DNA of 64,000 nt from Christensenellaceae bacterium (GTDB taxonomy: Bacteria > Bacillota > Clostridia > Christensenellales > Aristaeellaceae): contig JAHHSO010000006.1 of the NCBI GenBank assembly GCA_020025205.1, positions 23,507 through 87,506 of the forward strand, given 5' to 3'. How positions within the stretch are numbered: the first letter of the stretch is position 1; the number at the start of each line of letters is the position of its first letter. Positions 8,936-16,682 of this stretch are shown here, in pieces. The notes below the pieces were generated by a model, which saw only the letters and a list, made by a program, of their open reading frames with translations, made no database searches and was not told the origin of the DNA. The translations under genes and the position numbers were made by a program.

Positions 8936-8949
8936 ATATCCTCCTATTG

Positions 8950-9978
8950 TCAGCGTCCGTATTTTTCGGCAAAATCGTCCACGGCGCGGCGAATGCGTTC
9001 GCTTCCTTCCTCCATGTCAGAGATGGACGTGACGCGGCATTTGCCGTCTGCCATGTCCCGCATGAGCGCATCGCTGACAGCACTTGTGTGGTGGGAGGCA
9101 TCAAAATAATGGTCGAGATTCAAAATCCAGTCTGTGCGCGAAGCAAAGTCGTAAATTTCCACATTGGGATACGGGAGAAGCAGTTCGCACAGGCGCGCGC
9201 GGGCGGTGTAATACTGCTCGGAAATGCCGCTGCGCGCCGCAAGATACCAGTAGCCCGCGGAGTAAGGCGGCGTGTAAATCTTGAAGGAAACGTCCGGATG
9301 TGCTTTGATGTACGGCTCAATGTGGCGGCGGATGTTTTCGGTCAGCCGGTCAAAGTGCGTATCGGCGGGGAGCATCTCCTGCTGTTGCGTATAGGGCACA
9401 ACGTTCAGCACGCTCTGCTCCGAAAAGGTGACATCTGTCCACTGGTACATGTCGTCCCGCTTGGTATCCAGCGGCTTTCCAATGTTTTTGAGCATCTTCG
9501 GTACACGAACAAACAGGACATCTCTGTTGAGCAGATAGTGAATATCGTCAAGCGGGTTGTCGTTCCAGAGGTAGTCAAACAGTTCGTCAGTGTCATCGGG
9601 AGAGCCAAAGAGGCTGTAGGGGTCAATTTCAAGGATTGCCAGCTTTAAGCGGCGCTGCTCAAGAACGTGGCTCAGCTGCCAGCCCATCTGCGCGGAATAG
9701 GAGCCGCGCATGGGCAATTTAACGGAATGCACGCCGAAGCAGGCATCAACAACGGATGGATGGCTCATCTCGACCATGGATGTACCCAGAATCACAGCGT
9801 TATAGTCGTAATTTTTGACGATGCCGGGATTGTTGTAGCTTTCCTGATCGTAAAGCGGGAGAATGGCGGATTCACGGTACTGCTCAAACGGATCGACCAG
9901 ATAGACTGTGCCCGCGCAGAGCGCCGAACAGATCATAAGGGCTGAAATGGAAAAGAGAACCCAGCGCTTGGGGTTCAT
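8950..9978 (-). CDS. SGNH/AlgX-like membrane-anchored protein
   Basis: A 342-residue protein with one N-terminal hydrophobic segment (residues about 6-27) and a large extracellular part. AVILGTSMVEMSHPS matches the SGNH nucleophile block (GTS), and LNLDHYFDASHH near residue 305 matches the D-x-x-H block that completes the Ser-His-Asp triad, as in AlgX/DltD-type proteins. Relatives modify cell-surface polysaccharides, usually beside an MBOAT acyltransferase; none is adjacent here. AAAGGAGG precedes the ATG at 9978. First gene of an operon with DUF3842 and yhcH. Hydrolase or acetyltransferase activity is inferred from motifs only. Confidence 0.7.
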   Translation of the reverse strand: MNPKRWVLFSISALMICSALCAGTVYLVDPFEQYRESAILPLYDQESYNNPGIVKNYDYNAVILGTSMVEMSHPSVVDACFGVHSVKLPMRGSYSAQMGWQLSHVLEQRRLKLAILEIDPYSLFGSPDDTDELFDYLWNDNPLDDIHYLLNRDVLFVRVPKMLKNIGKPLDTKRDDMYQWTDVTFSEQSVLNVVPYTQQQEMLPADTHFDRLTENIRRHIEPYIKAHPDVSFKIYTPPYSAGYWYLAARSGISEQYYTARARLCELLLPYPNVEIYDFASRTDWILNLDHYFDASHHTSAVSDALMRDMADGKCRVTSISDMEEGSERIRRAVDDFAEKYGR

Positions 9979-10143
9979 GGGCAGTGCCTCCTTTGGGTCA
10001 GGGTGTCAATCGAATTTAAGTGTACGGTTTTTTTGCTGGAATGTCAAGAAGAAGGAGGTCTCTGATGATTTTGGAATGGTAATTTTCGTGCAGCTTTGGT
10101 ATAATGAACATATCATCACCATAAAAAGAAAGGGGCTGTTTTC

Positions 10144-10857
10144 ATGGCCAATCCCAATATTCCTACACCGCATATCACTGCAAAAGAGGGCGACTTTGCC
10201 CGCACGGTTCTGATGCCCGGCGATCCGCTGCGCAGCAAGTTCATTGCTGAAACGTATCTGGAGAATCCGGTGCTTGTCAACAACACGCGCGGCGTGCAGG
10301 GCTACACCGGCACCTATAAGGGAAAGCGTGTCTCTGTGATGGCCTCCGGCATGGGCATTCCGTCCATTGGCATTTATTCTTATGAGCTGTATAACTACTA
10401 TGGCGTGGAGAACATCATTCGTGTTGGCACAGCTGGCGGCATTGCGGATAACGTGAAGCTGCGCGACGTCGTGCTGGGCATGAGTGCATACACCAATTCC
10501 AACTTCGGCCGCCAGTTTGGCTTTGATGGCAATGTTGCGCCTTGCTGTTCGTTTAAGCTGCTGGAGCAGGCTGTGGCTGCTGCCCGAGAGATGGGGATTG
10601 AGCCGAACGTCGGCGCCCTCTACTCCTCCGACATTTTCTATGATGAGGCGGGCAGTGCCGGAAAGCTCAAGAATCTGGGCGTGCTTGCGGTGGAGATGGA
10701 ATCTGCCGCGCTGTATTTGAACGCCGCCCGCGCTGGAAAGAATGCGCTGGCCATCTGCACCATTTCCGATCATATCTTCAGAGGCGAAGCCCTTCCGGCT
10801 GAGGACAGACAGAAGACGTTCACCCAGATGATGGAAATTGCGCTTGAAATTGCCTGA
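10144..10857 (+). CDS. deoD: Purine nucleoside phosphorylase, DeoD type
   Basis: A 237-residue trimeric/hexameric-type PNP that cleaves purine (deoxy)nucleosides with phosphate. Seen: MPGDPLRSKFIAETYL (phosphate-binding), NTRGVQGYTGTYKG, MGIPSIGIYSYELYN, RVGTAGGI, and EMESAALY with the ribose-binding Glu followed by TISDHIF, whose Asp is the purine-protonating residue. Length is normal. AGAAAGGGG precedes the ATG at 10144, and a TATAAT lies at 10100-10105 without a clear -35. It is followed after 14 bases by the M55 peptidase gene, an unusual partner, so the two are probably cotranscribed. Confidence 0.96.
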   Translation: MANPNIPTPHITAKEGDFARTVLMPGDPLRSKFIAETYLENPVLVNNTRGVQGYTGTYKGKRVSVMASGMGIPSIGIYSYELYNYYGVENIIRVGTAGGIADNVKLRDVVLGMSAYTNSNFGRQFGFDGNVAPCCSFKLLEQAVAAAREMGIEPNVGALYSSDIFYDEAGSAGKLKNLGVLAVEMESAALYLNAARAGKNALAICTISDHIFRGEALPAEDRQKTFTQMMEIALEIA

Positions 10858-10871
10858 TCGGGAGGACATGC

Positions 10872-11684
10872 ATGCTGAACAGAATCTTCATTTCTGCCGA
10901 TATTGAAGGCACCTGCGGCATTGCCCACTGGGATGAAACGGAGCAGGGCAAGCAGGGCTATGAACTGTTCCGCCGTCAGATGACCCGTGAAGTGGCGGCA
11001 GCGTGCGAAGGAGCACAGGCCGGCGGCAGCGATGACATCTTTGTCAAGGATGCGCACGACAGCGCCCGAAACATTTTGACGGAAGAACTGCCGGAGAATG
11101 TGAGCATTTTCCGCGGCTGGGGCAGCGATGTGCATTCGATGGTGTCCGGGCTGGATGCGAGCTTTGCGGGCGTGTTGTTCACGGGCTGTCATTCCTCTTC
11201 CAACACCGACACAAGCCCTTTGTGCCACACGATGAATCTGGACAATGTGTCCGTTAAGATCAACGGCATTCAGGCCAGTGAGCTGGTCATCAATGCATTT
11301 GCGGCAGCCATGTATGACGTGCCGGTGCTGATGGTCACGGGTGATCTGGGGGTGTGCGAGCAGGCCAAGCGTCTGAACCCTCATATTTTCACCGTGCCTG
11401 TCCAGAAGGGGCGCGGCAACGGCACCGTTTCTATCCATCCCGGGGAGGCTGTGCGCCGCATTCGCCAGACTGCCGAACAGGCCGTTCGTGAAGGAATTGA
11501 GCACCCGGAACGGTTTGTCATCGATATGCCCAACAAGTTTGATGTGGAAATCGAATACGTGAAACATTTCCGTGCACGCCGTGCGGGCTTCTATCCCGGC
11601 GCCCATCAGACTGGCCCGCGGACGGTGCGCTTCTCGTCCGATGCGTATCTGGATGTGCTGCGCTTCTTCCTCTTCTGCCTCTGA
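10872..11684 (+). CDS. M55-family metallopeptidase (D-aminopeptidase DppA-like)
   Basis: A 270-residue DppA-type zinc peptidase. The N-terminal ISADIEGTCGIAHW carries the SxDxEG metal-binding motif; downstream are VKDAHDSARN, FTGCHSS (a family His), and TGDLGVCEQAK. Bacillus DppA removes N-terminal D-alanine from D-Ala dipeptides for nutrient use; the substrate here is not known. It has no signal peptide, so it acts in the cytoplasm. GGGAGG precedes the ATG at 10872. It follows deoD by 14 bases and a strong terminator closes the pair at 11702. Confidence 0.9.
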   Translation: MLNRIFISADIEGTCGIAHWDETEQGKQGYELFRRQMTREVAAACEGAQAGGSDDIFVKDAHDSARNILTEELPENVSIFRGWGSDVHSMVSGLDASFAGVLFTGCHSSSNTDTSPLCHTMNLDNVSVKINGIQASELVINAFAAAMYDVPVLMVTGDLGVCEQAKRLNPHIFTVPVQKGRGNGTVSIHPGEAVRRIRQTAEQAVREGIEHPERFVIDMPNKFDVEIEYVKHFRARRAGFYPGAHQTGPRTVRFSSDAYLDVLRFFLFCL

Positions 11685-11701
11685 CAAGGATACAGAAAAT
11701 C

Positions 11702-11736
11702 AACATGCGGAAACTTCGCCAGTTTCCGCATGTTTT
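11702..11736 (+). terminator. Terminator of the deoD-M55 operon
   Basis: Perfect 14-base stem AACATGCGGAAACT / AGTTTCCGCATGTT (11702-11715, 11721-11734) with a T run, 17 bases after the stop. Confidence 0.92.
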
Positions 11737-11807
11737 CTGAGCAGACGTTCGGATTCAGTTTCTGCCCCCCAAAATCATGTTTTTTCATGAAAATAAAAAA
11801 ATCCCCT

Positions 11808-11837
11808 TGCGTCAGGGATTGCTTGTGACGCAGCGTC
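11808..11837 (+). promoter_or_regulatory. Inverted repeats upstream of the MerR gene (candidate operator)
   Basis: TGCGTCA (11808-11814) and TGACGCA (11826-11832) form a perfect inverted repeat with an 11-base spacer, and GACGCAGCGTC (11827-11837) is a second overlapping palindrome. A TAAAAT -10-like hexamer lies at 11844-11849. MerR regulators bind dyads between the -35 and -10 elements and often repress themselves; autoregulation is inferred. Confidence 0.5.
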
Positions 11838-11872
11838 ATGAGCTAAAATCGGCTCGTAAGGAGGTGAAAGCT

Positions 11873-12589
11873 ATGTCCTATACCACAGGAGAAGTCGCCA
11901 GAATCTGCGGCGTGACCGTCAGAACGGTACAGTATTACGATTCCAGAAATGTCCTTTCTCCCAGCGAACTGAGCGAAGGCGGCAGAAGGCTCTATTCGGA
12001 AGAGGATGTGCAGAAAATGAAAATCATCTGTTTTCTGCGCGATCTGGATTTTTCCATCAAGAGCATCGCAGATCTCTTTGAAGAGGAACAACCCGAGGAT
12101 GTTCTCCTTCTGCTTTTAGATCAGCAGGAAAAGGAGCTTCGCAAAGAGCTGGAGGATAAACAGGGAAAGCTGGAGCAGCTCTGTTCCCTCAAGCGGGGGC
12201 TAAAGAATCTGGAAATGATGTCTGTGGCATCTATCGGCGACATAGCACGTGTCATGAGAAACAAAAAGCAGCTGTTTAAAATGAGGGGGGCCATGGTCGC
12301 AGGCGGAATTGTTCTGGATGCGGCACAAATCGGCGCGCTGATCTGGGGCTTTAAGACGGGCAGCTGGATGCCGTTGATCCTGTGCTTCTGCATGGCTTTT
12401 GTGCTGGGCGCTGCCCTCGCGTATCAGTATTATAGGTGGGTGGCATATATTTGCCCGAAATGTCATACTGTGTTTGTGCCGGGCTTCAAGGCGTTTTTCT
12501 TTGCTCGCCACACGCCCAGTACGCGGACGCTGACCTGCACAAACTGCGGCCATTCTGGTTCCTGCGTTGAAACGGCCAGAGAAGAATAA
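11873..12589 (+). CDS. MerR-family regulator with two membrane segments and a zinc ribbon
   Basis: A 238-residue protein in three parts. Residues 1-70 are a MerR winged helix (YTTGEVARICGVTVRTVQYY, then GGRRLYSEEDVQKM). Residues 75-140 form a probable coiled coil rich in Leu, Glu and Lys. Residues about 143-192 hold two hydrophobic helices, and the C-terminus is a zinc ribbon with CPKC and CTNCGHSG pairs. A membrane-tethered MerR protein is unusual; the ribbon may sense or stabilise. The ATG at 11873 follows AAGGAGGTG; an upstream ATG lies inside the operator region and is rejected. No obvious target gene is adjacent; the ThrE genes converge from the other side. Confidence 0.85.
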   Translation: MSYTTGEVARICGVTVRTVQYYDSRNVLSPSELSEGGRRLYSEEDVQKMKIICFLRDLDFSIKSIADLFEEEQPEDVLLLLLDQQEKELRKELEDKQGKLEQLCSLKRGLKNLEMMSVASIGDIARVMRNKKQLFKMRGAMVAGGIVLDAAQIGALIWGFKTGSWMPLILCFCMAFVLGAALAYQYYRWVAYICPKCHTVFVPGFKAFFFARHTPSTRTLTCTNCGHSGSCVETAREE

Positions 12590-12630
12590 AACAAAAAACG
12601 AGACGGTTTGAGCTGTCTCGTTTTTTGTTT
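12589..12630. terminator. Bidirectional terminator between the MerR and mini-OadB genes
   Basis: A perfect 16-base stem (12589-12604 with 12615-12630), GC core CGAGAC / GTCTCG, A run on one side and T run on the other. It serves both converging operons and starts at the last base of the MerR stop codon. Confidence 0.92.
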
Positions 12631-12636
12631 GCAGTA

Positions 12637-12906
12637 TTATTTGGAACGGATGTGTCCAAGAAGATAGAAACCAATCAGACCGCCGAACGTCAGCAGGATG
12701 GGCCAAAGCCAGTCCACAAAGGAAAAACCGGTCATGTACACGGCTGTCGGTCCATCTTCGCCGCCGATGATGGCGATGGAAGAGATCTCTGCGGGGCTTG
12801 GCGTGAGACCCAAAAACGGCAGAAGGCGCAGCACGAGCAGAAGAAAGCCGATGACGGCAAGCGCCAGAAACAGAAAACGCCACGGATTTTTGCGGGTTTC
12901 GCTCAT
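12637..12906 (-). CDS. Small membrane protein with an oxaloacetate-decarboxylase beta-subunit motif
   Basis: An 89-residue protein with two membrane helices (about 11-31 and 63-84) around a central loop SSIAIIGGEDGPTAVYM. This loop closely resembles the IIGGADGPT motif of sodium-pumping decarboxylase beta subunits (OadB/GcdB/MmdB), where the Asp takes part in sodium binding. The full beta subunit has about 370-430 residues and nine or more helices, so this is a miniature protein and not simply a pump. GGAGAG precedes the ATG at 12906 by 7 bases. It is the last gene of the ThrE operon and ends at a strong bidirectional terminator. Function unknown. Confidence 0.75.
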   Translation of the reverse strand: MSETRKNPWRFLFLALAVIGFLLLVLRLLPFLGLTPSPAEISSIAIIGGEDGPTAVYMTGFSFVDWLWPILLTFGGLIGFYLLGHIRSK

Positions 12907-12935
12907 TTTATATCTCTCCGAATGGGTTGCAGATT

Positions 12936-13403
12936 TTACTGATCTTTCGGCGTAGAAGTAGGCACGGGCGGGCGCTTCTTGGAAATCGCCCGGAAGAACA
13001 CCGATGTCACCGCGGCGCCCATGGCGATGGCCGCGACGGTTTGCAGGGAGTTGAACGTCTCCACAGCGGCCAGCGGACCGTTGTTTTCAACAAGCGCGAG
13101 CATGGCACAATAGAAATTGTATCCGGGGACGAGGGGAAGAAGCGCACTCAGCAGGAAAATGGTTGCAGGCATGTGCATGATGCGCGCCAGAATTTCGCAG
13201 ATGATCGACACGACAACGGTTGCGAAGAAGTAGGACGAAATGAGGCCATAGCCCATCGCATCCATGATAAAATAGATGGAATAACCGAGCATGGCGGTGA
13301 AAGAAGCGGGAAGCGCCGTGTTTTTCGGGGCGTTAATCAGGAATGTACAGCCCAGCGTGCCGCCGAATGCGCCGATTGCACGGAAAAAGAGATCGTGTAT
13401 CAT
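12936..13403 (-). CDS. Threonine/serine exporter, C-terminal half (ThrE_2 / DUF3815)
   Basis: A 155-residue membrane protein with about four to five helices, corresponding to the second module of ThrE amino-acid exporters (DUF3815). The LPLVPGYNFYCAMLALVENN stretch is typical of this module. Its ATG overlaps the 3' end of the DUF1212 partner gene by 4 bases, implying translational coupling of the two halves, which in some bacteria are one polypeptide. Likely role: proton-driven export of threonine, serine or related metabolites across the cytoplasmic membrane. Substrate is inferred from family. Confidence 0.88.
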   Translation of the reverse strand: MIHDLFFRAIGAFGGTLGCTFLINAPKNTALPASFTAMLGYSIYFIMDAMGYGLISSYFFATVVVSIICEILARIMHMPATIFLLSALLPLVPGYNFYCAMLALVENNGPLAAVETFNSLQTVAAIAMGAAVTSVFFRAISKKRPPVPTSTPKDQ

Positions 13404-14164
13404 ACGGCCAGCCTCCCTACGATGGCGAAGACTTCAAGGCCAACATAGACACCAAGCGCCACAAAAACAGCCAGCAAAATGGCTTCCGCGCCGCGGGCAA
13501 TGCCGGAAACCAGGTCTCCAAACATGGTGTCGCGAACAGCGGTTGTCATCAGCAGGCCGGACAGAAGCGGCATGATGCCGCCGCTGATGGCGGCATTGAC
13601 GCTGTCAAACGGGATGAAAAGGTGAGCAAACTGTGCCAGAACGGCGGTCAGAAAACCGCCTGTGAAGTTGCCGAAAAGCGTGCCCATTTCGACATTGGAG
13701 AAAAAAGGCTGAACGCTCTGGGTCAGGATTCCGATAAAGAAAGAGACGATGAACGTGCGGATATCGGAACACAGCAGCAGACAGAAAAACGCGGAAGATA
13801 TGCCGTATGCGATTTTCTGCTTCCAAGGGGCAGGCGGCGGCATATTTTCAATCCTGTGAAGGATGGATTCGGCTTCTTCAAAGTCGATTTCGCCGGCAGA
13901 AAGGCGGCGGCTGATGGCGTTCACCTGTGCGATGCGCATGGTATTGGTGCCGCGCTTATTGAGGCGGACAACGTGCGCATATCCATCTGAATCAAGCAGA
14001 ATGGTGGTTGGGAAAGCGGAGATGCTGAAAGAAGAAAGGCCGATGCTCTTGGCCATGCGGATAGCAGTCTCCTCGACGCGATACGTTTCGCTTCCGTTTT
14101 CCAGAAGAAGACGAGAGGCTAAACACAGAAAATCAATTTTTCTTTTGCGCATTTCGTTGTCCAT
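13400..14164 (-). CDS. Threonine/serine exporter, N-terminal half (ThrE / DUF1212)
   Basis: A 254-residue protein: a cytoplasmic N-terminal domain of about 120 residues with the DUF1212 blocks LLLENGSETYRVEETAIRMA and SAFPTTILL, then five hydrophobic helices. The conserved glycine-rich SGGIMPLLSGLLMTTAVRD stretch is characteristic of the ThrE permease. GGAGG lies 6 bases before the ATG at 14164. It leads a three-gene operon: DUF1212, DUF3815, then the 89-residue protein with the OadB-like motif. Confidence 0.9.
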   Translation of the reverse strand: MDNEMRKRKIDFLCLASRLLLENGSETYRVEETAIRMAKSIGLSSFSISAFPTTILLDSDGYAHVVRLNKRGTNTMRIAQVNAISRRLSAGEIDFEEAESILHRIENMPPPAPWKQKIAYGISSAFFCLLLCSDIRTFIVSFFIGILTQSVQPFFSNVEMGTLFGNFTGGFLTAVLAQFAHLFIPFDSVNAAISGGIMPLLSGLLMTTAVRDTMFGDLVSGIARGAEAILLAVFVALGVYVGLEVFAIVGRLAV

Positions 14165-14225
14165 GCTGTTCCTCCGGGAGTAGAATCGAAATTGATTATA
14201 GCGGCCTGCACGCGCCTTGTCAACA

Positions 14226-15041
14226 TCAACCGATGCGCACGGCCTTTCCGTCGGACAGCACGGTCAGGTCGCCGTCCTGTGCGCTGTGGACATCCGTCCC
14301 CAGGTTTTTCAGCAGTTCCGTGATATATGGATGGGAAGGCTCCTCTTCGCTGTCCGGAATGAACGCAATTTTCGGGCTGCAAGCGCGGAGAAAGTCTTCG
14401 CTTGTTTCAACCAGCCGGCCGTGATAGGGCACTTTCAAAACGTCGCAGGCAAGGTCTCCTTCTGCAAGCAGTTCTTTTTGGCGCGCGTCTTCGGCATCCC
14501 CCGTAAACAGGAAGCGGGTGTCGCCGTAGGTGAGCCGCGCGGCGATGGAAAAGTCGTTTTCCTCATCTGCGCCATAGAATGTTTCCTGCGCAGCACTCAA
14601 GAGGAGTGAGGTGCTGCCATATGTGAAGGAGAGGGATTGCTTAGCAGGCAGTTTGGTCACGGTGGTATCGGGGCTTTCTTCAAGCGCCTTGGTGAACTGG
14701 TCAAGCTGCTTGCTTTCTTTGGAGTAGTCCGGAATGACTACCTGGGAAACAGAAAATTCCTCCAGAATCTTGTCCGCACCGCCGACATGATCCTTGTCAA
14801 AATGCGTAATGAGCATCAAGTCAATGGTTGTAATGCCCTCCTGTTTGAAGCGCTCGCAGAGCATTTTTCCGGCCTTGTTGGTGCCGGTGTCAATCAGGAT
14901 GCGTGCGCCGTCCGGCGTAGTGATGAGCATGGCATCGGCCTTGCCCACATCGTAAAAATCGACGCGCAGATCCTGTGCCAGAGCAGCGGGCGGCAGGCAG
15001 AAAAGCGCCAGCAGCAAAAGAAAAGGCAGATATTTTTTCAT
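14226..15041 (-). CDS. Secreted ComEC/Rec2-type MBL-fold hydrolase
   Basis: A 271-residue protein with a signal peptide (MKKYLPFLLLLALF, cleavage at PAALA-QD). The rest is a metallo-beta-lactamase fold: LMLITHFDKDHVGGADK gives the HxxxDH zinc motif, FTGDAEDARQ the central Asp, and VPYHGR the C-terminal His. It resembles the periplasmic MBL domain of ComEC/Rec2 detached from the DNA channel. Such stand-alone proteins may be extracellular nucleases or phosphodiesterases; the substrate is unknown. GGAGGGTATATT precedes the ATG at 15041. No lipobox cysteine, so it appears to be released or retained otherwise. Confidence 0.87.
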   Translation of the reverse strand: MKKYLPFLLLLALFCLPPAALAQDLRVDFYDVGKADAMLITTPDGARILIDTGTNKAGKMLCERFKQEGITTIDLMLITHFDKDHVGGADKILEEFSVSQVVIPDYSKESKQLDQFTKALEESPDTTVTKLPAKQSLSFTYGSTSLLLSAAQETFYGADEENDFSIAARLTYGDTRFLFTGDAEDARQKELLAEGDLACDVLKVPYHGRLVETSEDFLRACSPKIAFIPDSEEEPSHPYITELLKNLGTDVHSAQDGDLTVLSDGKAVRIG

Positions 15042-15539
15042 AATATACCCTCCTTTTTCAAAAAACGAATGAGCGCGGGCATTTCATCCCGCTGGATAAC
15101 TCCATTATATCAAAAGGAGGCACAAAAGAAAATTATTTTTTCCTTGCAATGGATGGCAGGGGGAAAAAGGAAGACAAAAGAGCAGCGCAGGCGGGGAGAA
15201 AAACCATGATTTGCTTTTGTTCAGCCCGACGGGCGGCTGAAAACGCTTTGCAGCCATACGCGCGGATAATGATTTTCTATTCTTGGAGAAGATCTTTTGC
15301 GCGGGGAATGCAAAATGCATTGTTCTAAAAAAGTGTGTATTATACGCCTGCATTTGGGAAGGAGAAAAATATCTGCGATGGGCAAAAGGACATTGACCGC
15401 ACGATTTGTGAGAGGGGGTTCTGCAATAAAAATTTAAACGGCAGATAGAGAAGCTGGATATACTCCCCCTTAAATAGACCATGGGAATAACCCAAACTAC
15501 TTCAGGGGGAGTTTCTCTGTCTGCCGTTTTTGCGTCTGT
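15042..15539. other. 498-base intergenic stretch
   Basis: No supported gene. Frames here are short, rich in Phe/Ser/Cys and lack ribosome sites. The right end contains the nested hairpin described separately; the left end is the upstream region of the MBL gene. Confidence 0.7.
15436..15529 (-). terminator. Nested 94-nt hairpin after the APH-type kinase gene
   Basis: Outer stem AAACGGCAGA-T-AGAGAA (15436-15452) with TTCTCT-G-TCTGCCGTTT (15513-15529); inner stem ACTCCCCCT (15462-15470) with AGGGGGAGT (15504-15512); innermost TGGG / CCCA (15482-15485, 15491-15494). The only break on the left arm between outer and inner stems is a 9-base bulge; the right arm is continuous. It begins 11 bases after the kinase stop and is followed on the minus strand by an AATTTTTATT tract, so it can terminate, but it is far more complex than a normal terminator. 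Confidence 0.75.
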
Positions 15540-16427
15540 TTAAATGTTTATGACGCCTGTGTACCAGGAGGGAACAGGATTTTTCATATTGTCATACCAG
15601 ATGAGGATATCGTTTGCCTGATTGAGCATCACTTGGATTTGATCCTGCCCAAACGGGAGCGCCCAAGGCAAGGAGGAAAGTGTGTTGCTGGATATGTACA
15701 AGGCAAGCAGCTTCCAAAACGCCAGCGGCACATGGTTGTCAAAGTATCCGTTTACCATGCCGGAGGAAAATTGCGGGGACCGCTGAGCGCACCATACAAT
15801 GCGGTTGAATTCTTCCCACGGATCGCCGTAATCACCGCGGTTGAAGTCAATGATGTGAAGCTGACCGTTTCGATCTATCATCATATTGCCGATATGATAG
15901 TCGCCGTGCTGGTAAACTTGCGGCCTGTCCTTCAGCAAGTGACGGTTTTCATGGATGTAGTCCATAAAGGCCTGTCCGTTTTCGTATTGGACGGGGCATT
16001 TTGTGTACATTTGAATTTTATAGTCCATCTTGCGATTAAACCGGATTTCCCAATCTTCCAGCGTATCCGGGGCGGGGATGGAGTGAATCTTGCGCAGGAT
16101 GCATCCGGCTTCCAGCCCGTAGGCATACTGCTTGGAATCTGAAAGCGTTGAGAGAATCTCCTGGGCATCGACGCCGTCAATCCAAGTTTGAAGGGAATAG
16201 ACGCCTTCATCAGCAATGCCAAACTCTAACGGTCTGCACATGGGAAAACCAAGCGTCTCCAAATGCTGCATCTTTTCGAATTCTTTTTTCTTGCGATCAT
16301 ACTGTTCAATCGGAGAAATACGCAGCAAAAACTTGTTTCCGCAGCTGTCTGTGGTGCAATACTTTTTGTCTCCAGACCATCCTTTTTCGATGAGTTCTTT
16401 TGTAATCAGCTTTTGATTGGGCATCAT
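15540..16427 (-). CDS. APH-type phosphotransferase family protein
   Basis: A 295-residue protein of the aminoglycoside-phosphotransferase/choline-kinase fold. The Brenner-type catalytic loop is YQHGDYHIGNMM (catalytic Asp176), and the magnesium motif is IIDFNRGDYGDP (Asp194). It transfers phosphate from ATP to a small hydroxyl substrate. Relatives range from resistance kinases to sugar or choline kinases, and nothing here supports a resistance claim. GGGAGGGG precedes the tandem ATG-ATG at 16427/16424. It stands alone; the unusual nested hairpin follows it. Confidence 0.85.
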   Translation of the reverse strand: MMPNQKLITKELIEKGWSGDKKYCTTDSCGNKFLLRISPIEQYDRKKKEFEKMQHLETLGFPMCRPLEFGIADEGVYSLQTWIDGVDAQEILSTLSDSKQYAYGLEAGCILRKIHSIPAPDTLEDWEIRFNRKMDYKIQMYTKCPVQYENGQAFMDYIHENRHLLKDRPQVYQHGDYHIGNMMIDRNGQLHIIDFNRGDYGDPWEEFNRIVWCAQRSPQFSSGMVNGYFDNHVPLAFWKLLALYISSNTLSSLPWALPFGQDQIQVMLNQANDILIWYDNMKNPVPSWYTGVINI

Positions 16428-16682
16428 CCGCCCCTCCCTTCGCGTAAAATATGTTGATTATACCATGTATCTGCGGCTTTTCAAGTGTGTTAAGGGACGG
16501 AAAATAGATGACGCATGCTGCTTGCCGCCGCCGGAGAGTTGCCGTTTTTTAAGGATAAGCATGGAATTGATTTGAAATGCCGCAGACAGGAGGAGGGAGT
16601 ACGCTGATAAATAAATCATTACCGAGCAGCAGAGTCTAAACATACAGGATGGATGAAGAATTTGTCGGATCAATCACATCAT

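Noticed and set aside
8454-9104. N-terminal extension of the YhcH frame up to 9104
   Set aside because: It runs through the DUF3842 and SGNH genes in another frame. The YhcH family start matches ATG 8453 with AAGGAGG upstream.
12637-12906. Truncated oxaloacetate decarboxylase beta subunit (pseudogene)
   Set aside because: The small gene has its own ribosome site, start and stop, two well-placed helices and no flanking beta-subunit remnants, so it reads as an intact small protein.
15105-15482. A 125-codon minus-strand frame in the gap left of the nested hairpin
   Set aside because: No ribosome site, unusual Ser/Phe/Cys composition, and it runs into the hairpin.
15540-16427. Antibiotic-resistance phosphotransferase
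   Set aside because: The fold motifs are those of APH-like kinases, but nothing identifies a drug as the substrate, so only the family is claimed.
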